From the NCBI GenBank assembly GCA_934463455.1, contig CAKSJU010000023.1:1-24374 (forward strand): 24,374 bases of DNA. The letters are read 5' to 3'. Below, piece after piece: positions 6,828 through 13,202 of this stretch. Source of the stretch: an uncultured Clostridia bacterium. GTDB taxonomy: Bacteria; Bacillota; Clostridia; UBA1381. The first letter of the stretch is position 1, and each line of letters begins with the position of its first letter. A program made the position numbers and the translations under genes. Under the pieces are notes generated by a model, which saw only the letters and a program-made list of their open reading frames with translations, ran no database searches and had not been told where the DNA came from.

Positions 6828-7574
6828 ATGGCTTTGTTAACATGTAATCATAAATCGGAAAAATTGGGTAAAGCGGTGGCTTTAACGATTATCGTTCCGG
6901 ATAATCCGAAAAAAGAAAAGCTTCGCGTGCTTTATTTATTGCACGGCTTGTCGGATGATTGCAGTGCATGGACAAGATATACTTCTATTGAAAGATATAT
7001 GAGACAAAACGGTGATACTGTTGTTGTAATGCCGGACGGACAAAAAAGCTTTTATTCGGACATGGTATATGGAGATAAATATTATTCTTATATAACCGAG
7101 GAATTGCCGGAGTATCTTAAAACGATTTTTAATATAAGCGGAAAAAGAGAGGATACTTATATTGCCGGACTTTCTATGGGAGGATACGGAGCTTTTAAAA
7201 TTGCACTTTCAAAACCGCAAAATTATGCGGCGGCCGCAAGCTTTTCGGGAGTTTTGGATGTTGTACCGCATATGAAAGAAGCGGGAGAATGGTCTGAACT
7301 CGGAACAGCAATTATGGGGCAGAATGCAAATCCGGAAAAGAGCGGAGCAAACCTTTTTTATCTTCTCGAAAACGGAGTTTCTCCAAAGCCGAGATTGCTT
7401 CAAATGTGCGGCACGGAGGACTTTTTATATGAGGATAACAAAAAATTTAAAAACGAAATCGAAAAGCTGGATTTCGAATATGAGTATGAAGAATTTCCGG
7501 GAGAGCATAACTGGGACTTTTGGGATAAATGTATCCGGAAAGCAATAAAATTTTTTAATATAGAAAATGAATAG
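6828..7574 (+). CDS. Esterase D / tributyrin-esterase-like alpha/beta hydrolase
   Basis: A 248-residue alpha/beta hydrolase of the esterase family (PF00756). The catalytic triad is visible: nucleophile Ser116 in GLSMGG, Asp198 in CGTEDFLYED, and His227 in PGEHNWDFW. The oxyanion region LLHGLSDD follows the first strands. It has no signal peptide, so it is cytosolic. Family members hydrolyse short acyl esters or S-formylglutathione-like thioesters; the closest types in Gram-positives are tributyrin/acetyl esterases, and the substrate here is unknown. ATG 6828 is chosen because AAGGTGG lies 8 nt upstream and a promoter occupies the earlier part of the frame. It ends 9 nt before luxS, so the two are probably co-transcribed. 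Whether its activity has anything to do with AI-2 is not shown by the sequence. Confidence 0.9.
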   Translation: MALLTCNHKSEKLGKAVALTIIVPDNPKKEKLRVLYLLHGLSDDCSAWTRYTSIERYMRQNGDTVVVMPDGQKSFYSDMVYGDKYYSYITEELPEYLKTIFNISGKREDTYIAGLSMGGYGAFKIALSKPQNYAAAASFSGVLDVVPHMKEAGEWSELGTAIMGQNANPEKSGANLFYLLENGVSPKPRLLQMCGTEDFLYEDNKKFKNEIEKLDFEYEYEEFPGEHNWDFWDKCIRKAIKFFNIENE

Positions 7575-7583
7575 AGGGAAAAT

Positions 7584-8039
7584 ATGGAAAGAATTTCAAG
7601 CTTTTGTGCCGACCATACAAAAATAGTACCGGGAATATATAAAGCACGTATAGACGGTGATATTACAACATATGATTTGCGCACAAGGAAACCAAACAAC
7701 GGGGATTATATGGATAATTCGACAATGCACACATTTGAGCATATGTTTGCAACTTATATTAGAAATTCCGCGATAAAGGAAAATGTGATATATTTCGGAC
7801 CTATGGGCTGCCAGACGGGATTTTATCTGCTTATAAGAAATGCAAAAGACAGTGAAGTTTCGGATATTATAAAGGATGTACTGAAAAAGATTATAGGACA
7901 TACCGGAGCGGTTTTCGGAGCATCGGAAATTGAATGCGGAAACTACAAAAGCCTTGATTTGTCAAAAGCTGTTGAAGAAGCAAAAAAATATTTGGCAGTA
8001 TTGGAGAAAGACAGCGGCGCAGACGTGAGAGCATATTGA
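7584..8039 (+). CDS. luxS: S-ribosylhomocysteine lyase (AI-2 synthase)
   Basis: LuxS splits S-ribosylhomocysteine into homocysteine and 4,5-dihydroxy-2,3-pentanedione, the precursor of the signal AI-2. The 151-residue protein has every key element: metal-binding HTFEH (His49, Glu52, His53), the third metal ligand Cys118 in IECGNY, and the catalytic Cys76 in GPMGCQTG. Its length is that of the family. The start ATG follows GAGGG with a suitable gap. It lies between the esterase gene (9-nt gap) and mtnN (44-nt gap), all on the same strand. The mtnN enzyme makes its substrate, so the pair forms the whole route from S-adenosylhomocysteine to homocysteine. No AI-2 receptor gene is in the window, so detoxification and methyl-cycle recycling is as likely a role as signalling. 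Confidence 0.97.
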   Translation: MERISSFCADHTKIVPGIYKARIDGDITTYDLRTRKPNNGDYMDNSTMHTFEHMFATYIRNSAIKENVIYFGPMGCQTGFYLLIRNAKDSEVSDIIKDVLKKIIGHTGAVFGASEIECGNYKSLDLSKAVEEAKKYLAVLEKDSGADVRAY

Positions 8040-8083
8040 ATTTAGTTCTCTCTTTCGGCTGAAATATTATTAGGAGGATAAAA

Positions 8084-8785
8084 ATGATAGGTATAATAGG
8101 AGCAATGGAGATTGAAGTAAAAACCTTAAAAGCAATGCTTGAAGAGCCGAAAACGGAAACGGTGAGCGGTGTTGAGTTTGTTTCGGGTAAGCTTTGCGGC
8201 AGAGAGGTTGTTGTTGCTGCGTGCGGAATAGGAAAGGTATTTGCCGCAATTGCCGCCGAAGCGATGATTTTGAAGTATGCTCCGGAAATTATAATAAATT
8301 CCGGAGTGGGCGGAGCTTTGGACAAAAAATTAAAAATTGCCGATATAGTAATTGCCGATTTTGTTGTTCAGCACGACATGGATACAACCGCTTTTAAAGA
8401 CCCGCCGGGATTTTTATCGGGAATTAATATAGTCAATATTCCCGCAGCGGAATATGTCAATATCGCTCTTGCAAAAAGTGCCGATGCGGCGGGAATAACT
8501 CATTATTCTGGAATTGTTGCATCGGGTGATGAATTTGTGGACAGCATAGCAAGAAAAAAAGAGATAGCGGACACCTTCGGCGCGGCAGTGTGTGAAATGG
8601 AGGGTGCTTCAATCGGTCATGTATGCTATGTCAATAATGTTGATTTTGCGGTAATACGTTCGGTTTCCGATACCTTGGATGATAATTCGAATATGGAATA
8701 CTCGGAATTTGCCGCAGTTGCCGCAGCAAATTCGATTAAGGTAATAGCCGGATTTATAGAAAATTATGGGCCGAAAAAACATTGA
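8084..8785 (+). CDS. mtnN: 5'-methylthioadenosine/S-adenosylhomocysteine nucleosidase
   Basis: This enzyme removes adenine from S-adenosylhomocysteine and methylthioadenosine, feeding LuxS with S-ribosylhomocysteine. The 233-residue protein starts with the family signature IGIIGAMEIEV, where Glu11 aligns with the catalytic Glu12 of the E. coli enzyme. It has NSGVGGALD and QHDMDTTAF in the middle and ends with CEMEGASIGHVCY and SDTLDD, in which Asp196 is the general acid. AGGAGG lies 6 nt before the ATG. The gene closes the esterase-luxS-mtnN group and is followed by a strong terminator. Having mtnN directly after luxS makes functional sense, since their reactions are consecutive. Confidence 0.96.
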   Translation: MIGIIGAMEIEVKTLKAMLEEPKTETVSGVEFVSGKLCGREVVVAACGIGKVFAAIAAEAMILKYAPEIIINSGVGGALDKKLKIADIVIADFVVQHDMDTTAFKDPPGFLSGINIVNIPAAEYVNIALAKSADAAGITHYSGIVASGDEFVDSIARKKEIADTFGAAVCEMEGASIGHVCYVNNVDFAVIRSVSDTLDDNSNMEYSEFAAVAAANSIKVIAGFIENYGPKKH

Positions 8786-8834
8786 TTTTGTATAATATAT
8801 TTCTTATATATGAACATATGGAAAACAATTTTAT

Positions 8835-8870
8835 AAAAAAAAGAGATTTTAAAAAATCTCTTTTTTTTTT
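8835..8870 (+). terminator. Rho-independent terminator after mtnN
   Basis: An A-rich left arm with AGAGATT (8835-8848) pairs with AATCTCT plus T-run (8855-8868), about 14 bp, and 12 T in total end the structure. It lies about 50 nt after the mtnN stop and directly before the lspA promoter. Confidence 0.85.
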
Positions 8871-8892
8871 TACAATTTTATGGTACAATATA
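8870..8892 (+). promoter_or_regulatory. Extended -10 promoter of lspA
   Basis: The -10 TACAAT (8884-8889) is preceded by TGG (extended -10). At 17-bp spacing the -35 would fall in the T-run of the preceding terminator and is poor. The 23 bases given differ at one place only from 433-455 at the ppdK promoter. Confidence 0.55.
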
Positions 8893-8934
8893 CTTATATA
8901 GAAAATTAATTTGTTTGAGAGGGTTAAATTAAAT

Positions 8935-9381
8935 ATGGTAATTTGGATTATACTGTCGCTGGTTGTTGCGGGAGCGGATCAGCTTGTAAAATATATTGTG
9001 CTTGAAAATATTTCGCTCACCGATACGGTGGAGGTAATTCCCAAAATACTTCAGTTTGTTTATGTTAAAAATACGGGAGCCGCATTCAGTCTGCTTTCGG
9101 GAAAAACATATATATTGAGCATAGTGTCGCTTGCTGTCTGCATATTCTTAATATGGTATCTGATTAAAAAAAGACCGTCAAGCCGTTTGCTTTTGGTATC
9201 GCTCGGATTGATACTCGGCGGCGCGGTTGGCAATATGATAGACAGAATGTTCAGAAATTTTGTTGTGGACTATATAGAGGTCCTGTTTGTACAGTTCCCG
9301 GTATTTAATCTGGCGGATGTGGCAATTACGGTAGGTGCGGCACTGTTGATGATATATGTAATATTTTTCGATAACAAATAG
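8935..9381 (+). CDS. lspA: Signal peptidase II (lipoprotein signal peptidase)
   Basis: LspA is a membrane aspartyl protease that removes the signal peptide from prolipoproteins at the lipobox cysteine. The 148-residue product has four membrane segments. It carries the conserved ADQLVKY near the start, NTGAAFSLL, GNMIDR (catalytic Asp103) and FNLADVAITVG (catalytic Asp128). A TTG at 8911 is in frame, but GAGAGGG (8917-8923) lies within that extension and suits ATG 8935. The next gene is a pseudouridine synthase of the RluD type. The lspA-rluD order is common in Firmicutes, and both are probably on one transcript despite the 105-nt spacer. Confidence 0.95.
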   Translation: MVIWIILSLVVAGADQLVKYIVLENISLTDTVEVIPKILQFVYVKNTGAAFSLLSGKTYILSIVSLAVCIFLIWYLIKKRPSSRLLLVSLGLILGGAVGNMIDRMFRNFVVDYIEVLFVQFPVFNLADVAITVGAALLMIYVIFFDNK

Positions 9382-9390
9382 ACGGTTTTA

Positions 9391-9453
9391 AAAGCAGAGC
9401 ATACAGCATATGCACTAAGGTTATACTGCTCGGCTGCATCCGAAACTAACCTT
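9391..9453 (+). promoter_or_regulatory. Structured spacer between lspA and the pseudouridine synthase gene
   Basis: Several short stems can be read. GCATA/TATGC (about 9399-9413) forms a 5-bp hairpin. AAGGTTA (9417-9423) pairs with TAACCTT (9447-9453) around an inner TCGG/CCGA hairpin, and the outer pair is followed by only two more T. GCAG/CTGC gives a competing pairing. It may be a processing or regulatory element. No known class is recognised. Confidence 0.3.
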
Positions 9454-9486
9454 TTAGCAACAATAATTGAAAGGACAATGTTTTTT

Positions 9487-10404
9487 GTGGAAGAATTGAT
9501 TTTGATTGTGCCGGAGGAAGAGAACGGTGCAAGGCTTGATAAATTTATCAGCGATAATTCGGACATATCGCGTTCTTTTGCGGCAAAGCTGGCTTCGGAC
9601 GGTGCGGTTGAAGCTAAGGGAAAAAAAGTTTTAAAAAATTATAAAGTAAAAACCGGGGAATGTGTTACTGTTTTTATCCCCGAGCCGGAAACGCTTGAGG
9701 CAGAGCCGGAAAATATACCGCTGGATATAATTTATGAGGATGACGAGCTTTTGGTTATAAATAAACCTCAGGGCATGGTGGTGCATCCTGCACCGGGGAA
9801 TTATTCGGGAACACTTGTTAATGCGCTTTTGTACCATTGCGGAAGTACACTTTCGGCAATTAACGGAATTGTGCGCCCCGGCATTGTACATAGAATAGAT
9901 AAGGATACCAGCGGACTTTTGGTGGTGGCAAAGACGAACGAGGCGCACATTTTTTTGCAGGCGGGTATTAAGGAACATAAAACCGACCGACAGTATATTG
10001 CGCTTTTAAACGGAATTATAAAAAGCGAGGGAACGGTTGATAAACCGATAGCAAGGCATCCGACCGACCGAAAAAAAATGGCTGTGTGTCCGTCCGGCAG
10101 AGAGGCGATAACGCATTACAGCCCTATAACGTGCTACAGGCAAGGATATACGCTGACAAGATGTGTGCTTGAAACAGGGAGAACTCATCAAATCAGGGTG
10201 CATATGGCGTCAATAGGACATAGTGTTGTCGGAGATAAAACATACGGAATTAAGAATGAAAAATTTCGTCTGAACGGTCAGCTTTTGCATGCCGAAACCT
10301 TGGGGTTTGTGCATCCCAAAAGCGGGAAATATATGAGCTTTTCGGCTCCGCTGCCCGAGTACTTTGAAAAAGTGCTCAACTCCCTCATGCCTATGCCAAT
10401 GTGA
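9487..10404 (+). CDS. RluD-type 23S rRNA pseudouridine synthase
   Basis: The 305-residue protein has an N-terminal S4 RNA-binding domain (about 12-75, with GARLDKFISD and the VKTGECVTV strand). A RluA-family catalytic domain follows with INKPQGMVVHPAPGN and HRIDKDTSGLLVVAK, where Asp138 is the catalytic residue. ETGRTHQIRVHMASIGH and GDKTYG complete the signature. Such enzymes convert uridines of 23S rRNA helix 69 or nearby to pseudouridine; the exact target cannot be read from the sequence. ATG 9478 is in frame, but AAGGA ends only two bases before it; GTG 9487 lies 11 bases from that site and starts where homologues start, so it is preferred, though not certain. It follows lspA. murI comes next behind its own promoter. 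Confidence 0.92.
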   Translation: MEELILIVPEEENGARLDKFISDNSDISRSFAAKLASDGAVEAKGKKVLKNYKVKTGECVTVFIPEPETLEAEPENIPLDIIYEDDELLVINKPQGMVVHPAPGNYSGTLVNALLYHCGSTLSAINGIVRPGIVHRIDKDTSGLLVVAKTNEAHIFLQAGIKEHKTDRQYIALLNGIIKSEGTVDKPIARHPTDRKKMAVCPSGREAITHYSPITCYRQGYTLTRCVLETGRTHQIRVHMASIGHSVVGDKTYGIKNEKFRLNGQLLHAETLGFVHPKSGKYMSFSAPLPEYFEKVLNSLMPMPM

Positions 10405-10426
10405 CGGCAGCATGAAGAAATTAACA

Positions 10427-10455
10427 TTGAATATTAAAATAATTTATGATATAAT
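10427..10455 (+). promoter_or_regulatory. SigA promoter upstream of murI
   Basis: TTGAAT (10427-10432) and TATAAT (10450-10455) are 17 bp apart, with TGA before the -10 (extended -10). Transcription would begin about 60 nt before the murI ATG and probably serves murI through comEC. Confidence 0.7.
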
Positions 10456-10524
10456 CTGAGTGAGCAAGTATGCGTCCTCGGATTATATACCGCGAAATTG
10501 AATGCGGAGAAATTGAGGGTATAT

Positions 10525-11328
10525 ATGGATAAAAGAGCAATAGGCGTATTTGATTCCGGTCTTGGCGGATTGACGGCGGTAAAGGAAATAATGGAGCTTT
10601 TGCCGCAGGAAAATCTTATTTATTTCGGTGATACCGGCAGAGTTCCTTACGGGACGCGTTCGGGAGAAATAATAATTAAATATTCAAGGCAGGACATAAA
10701 GTTTTTGGAAAGCTTTGATGTAAAGATGATAGTTGTCGCATGCGGAACTGTCAGTTCGGTTGCGCTTCCGACATTAAGAAAGGAATGTACAATCCCGATA
10801 GTCGGAGTTGTTGAGGCAGCGGCAGACGCAGCCCTGGCAGCAACAAAAAATAACAAAATCGGTATTATCGGCACTCCGGGTACGATTGCGAGCGATGCTT
10901 ATTCTAAAAGAATTTTGGCTCAAAATCCGCACATTCAAACATTTTCAAAAGCCTGCCCGCTGTTCGTACCGCTTGTTGAAAACGGGCATTTTGATACGCA
11001 GGTTGCGCGTTTGGTGATAGAAGAATATCTGGCGGATATAAGAGATAAAGGGGTAGATACGCTTATCTTGGGATGTACGCATTATCCGCTTTTGGAAAAA
11101 GCCATTGCCGAATTTATGGGCAGCGGTGTCACTCTTATAAATTCCGGTGCGGAAATTGCAAAACAGTTGGAAACAAGTTATCCCGAGCTTTTGAACAAAG
11201 ATGGAAAAATCGGTGAATGTCATTATTATGTGAGTGATAATATCGATAATTTCGAACATCTTGCCTCAATGTTTTTGAGGCGTGATGTGAACGGACAGGT
11301 GGCGAAAATTGACATTGAAAAATACTGA
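10525..11328 (+). CDS. murI: Glutamate racemase
   Basis: MurI converts L-glutamate to the D-glutamate needed for peptidoglycan. The 267-residue protein has the family start AIGVFDSGLGGLTAVKE, then YFGDTGRVPYG, and both catalytic cysteines: Cys73 in VVACGTVSS and Cys184 in LGCTHYP, at nearly the same positions as in Bacillus RacE. The first motif is usually written ACNTAS; here Gly replaces Asn and Val replaces Ala. I believe such variants occur in clostridial homologues. ATG 10525 follows TGAGGGT by five bases; an in-frame TTG at 10498 lacks a good site. The end overlaps the start of the DUF1934 gene by 20 nt, which indicates co-transcription and possibly translational coupling. Confidence 0.96.
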   Translation: MDKRAIGVFDSGLGGLTAVKEIMELLPQENLIYFGDTGRVPYGTRSGEIIIKYSRQDIKFLESFDVKMIVVACGTVSSVALPTLRKECTIPIVGVVEAAADAALAATKNNKIGIIGTPGTIASDAYSKRILAQNPHIQTFSKACPLFVPLVENGHFDTQVARLVIEEYLADIRDKGVDTLILGCTHYPLLEKAIAEFMGSGVTLINSGAEIAKQLETSYPELLNKDGKIGECHYYVSDNIDNFEHLASMFLRRDVNGQVAKIDIEKY

Positions 11329-11746
11329 AGATACAAACGCTGTGTTTAAAATCATAAACCGTCAGTCCTTTTCGGACCATGATGAATGTATCGAAATAAC
11401 TACAGAGGGAAAATATTACATAAAAAACGGTAAGCATTACCTTTTGTATAAAGAGTATTCGGATTTGGGAGAAATATCAGTTATGATAAAGGCAGAGCCG
11501 GACAAAGTTTCGATAAGACGGAGCGGTGCATGCACCGCGGTAATGAACTACAGAGAAAACATAAAAGAGGAAGTTTTGTACAGGCTTCCGTACGGAAATA
11601 TCGTATTTGATTTGACGACAAATGCTCTTGATAATTGTCTTGCGGACGAGGGAGGAATTTTAAGAATTGAGTATGATATTGCATTAAACGGAGAAGCCTA
11701 CGGCAATGAAATAATAATTGAAGTAAATACGGGAACGGAGGATTAA
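11309..11746 (+). CDS. DUF1934 (YwiB-like) protein
   Basis: A 145-residue protein of the DUF1934 group, small beta-rich proteins of the lipocalin-like YwiB type with no settled function. The pattern is KYYIKNGKHYLLYKEYSD, then SIRRSGACTAVMNYREN, then LPYGNIVFDLTT and a final RIEYDIALNGEAYGNEIIIEV. No signal peptide or membrane segment is present. The start is TTG 11309: AGGTGG (11297-11302) lies six bases upstream, inside murI. It sits between murI and the S41 protease gene with no spacer on either side, so it belongs to the same operon and may act in envelope metabolism (inference from position only). Confidence 0.8.
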   Translation: MTLKNTEDTNAVFKIINRQSFSDHDECIEITTEGKYYIKNGKHYLLYKEYSDLGEISVMIKAEPDKVSIRRSGACTAVMNYRENIKEEVLYRLPYGNIVFDLTTNALDNCLADEGGILRIEYDIALNGEAYGNEIIIEVNTGTED

Positions 11747-11747
11747 C

Positions 11748-13184
11748 GTGAAAAAGATAAAAAAATTAACGGCGGCATTGACCGCGGCGGTATTGGTATT
11801 TACAAGCTCGGCATTTGCAGCGGAGCAGGAAGAAAGCTCGGGCGCATACGACTTTTTTTCGCGGCTTATGACTTATGCTGCGCAGCTTTATATTGATGAA
11901 AATGTTTCTGCCGACGAGCTTATAAAAAAAGCATTTGAAAAAGCAATGGATGAAAATCCTCAGATTTTGACCGAGCTTTTAAAGGCGGGTTTTTCGTCGC
12001 TTGACGAATATACGGAGTATTATACCCCGGAGGAATATGTCAGCTTTATAAATAATATGAATCACACCTTTTACGGAATAGGTGTGGTTATCCAAAAAAA
12101 GGAGCAGTATGTTGAAATAGCGAGCTGTCAGGAGGACGGCAGCGCATATGCGGCAGGACTTCAAACAGGTGACAGGATTGTTAAAGTAAACGGCGAAGAT
12201 GTTGTGGGCAAGCCTTTGGATGTTGTGCAGGCAAAAGTCACGGGAGAACTCGGGACAGAGGTGGAAATAACAGTGATGAGAGGAGAAACCGAGCTTGAGT
12301 TTAAGTTAAAAAGGCAGCCGGTTTCCACCAATACGGTAAGCTACGGCGAGCTGGAGGGGAATATAGGATATATCGATATTATTAATTTTGCAAAGAATAC
12401 CGATAAGGAATTTGAAAATGCGCTTAAAGAATTTGAGGAAAAGGGTATAACGAATATTATCCTCGATATGCGCGATAATCCCGGGGGTTATCTTGTTTCG
12501 GCGGTTAATATTGCGGAAACAATAGTTCCGGAGGGCGTTATTGTTCAGACTATGTATAGGGATGAAAACCAAAATACAACGTTTTATTCAAAGCTTAAAA
12601 ATCCGAAATTCAAATTTGCGGTTTTGGTAAATCAAAATACAGCGAGTGCGGCGGAGGTTTTGGCGGGAGCGATGAAGGATTCCGGAATAGGTTATTTGAT
12701 AGGACAGCAAACCTACGGAAAAGCGGTAATTCAGGAGATGTTTACTCTCCGTGAGGGAGCATTTAAAATCACAACCGGTCACTATCTTACGCGTGACGGA
12801 CATGAAATTAACAAAATCGGAATCGAGCCGAACGAATTTGTGGCAAATTCCGAAAAAAGAGTTGATATGTCAAGATACACTCCTTTCGATTATAAGATAA
12901 AATGGAAATGCGGAGAAAGCGGTGATGCAGTTACCGCAGCAAAACAGCGGCTTAAACGAATGGGCTTTTACAGCGGAGACGTTGACAGTTACTTTAATAC
13001 CGACTTGGAAAAAGCGGTGACGGATTTTCAGGCGTCAAAAGGACTTTATCCTTACGGAGTATTGGATATATCCACTCAAGTAGCTGTCGAAAATGAGTTT
13101 TACAGAACTCAAAAAGATGTTGCGGATAATCAAATCAAAGCCGCATATGCGTATTTCGGAGGAAATTCCGAAATATTTGATTAA
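11748..13184 (+). CDS. S41-family carboxyl-terminal processing protease with PDZ and peptidoglycan-binding domains
   Basis: The 478-residue protein begins with a signal peptide (MKKIKKLTAALTAAVLVF, cleavage likely after AFA). It has a PDZ domain at about 105-190 (FYGIGVVIQ, AAGLQTGDRIVKVNGEDV) and an S41 protease domain with NTASAAEVLAGAMKD (Ser300) and GQQTYGKAVIQ (Lys325). Their 25-residue spacing is that of the CtpA/CtpB Ser-Lys dyad. A PG_binding_1 domain lies at about 390-450 (GDAVTAAKQRLKRMGFYSGDVD). It is probably exported and held at the wall. CtpB of Bacillus cleaves SpoIVFA in SigK activation, so a sporulation role is possible but not proven. GTG 11748 follows GGAGGAT, two bases after the DUF1934 stop. 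comEC starts 18 nt after the end. Confidence 0.93.
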   Translation: MKKIKKLTAALTAAVLVFTSSAFAAEQEESSGAYDFFSRLMTYAAQLYIDENVSADELIKKAFEKAMDENPQILTELLKAGFSSLDEYTEYYTPEEYVSFINNMNHTFYGIGVVIQKKEQYVEIASCQEDGSAYAAGLQTGDRIVKVNGEDVVGKPLDVVQAKVTGELGTEVEITVMRGETELEFKLKRQPVSTNTVSYGELEGNIGYIDIINFAKNTDKEFENALKEFEEKGITNIILDMRDNPGGYLVSAVNIAETIVPEGVIVQTMYRDENQNTTFYSKLKNPKFKFAVLVNQNTASAAEVLAGAMKDSGIGYLIGQQTYGKAVIQEMFTLREGAFKITTGHYLTRDGHEINKIGIEPNEFVANSEKRVDMSRYTPFDYKIKWKCGESGDAVTAAKQRLKRMGFYSGDVDSYFNTDLEKAVTDFQASKGLYPYGVLDISTQVAVENEFYRTQKDVADNQIKAAYAYFGGNSEIFD

Positions 13185-13202
13185 AGGTTCGGAAGGGATA
13201 GT

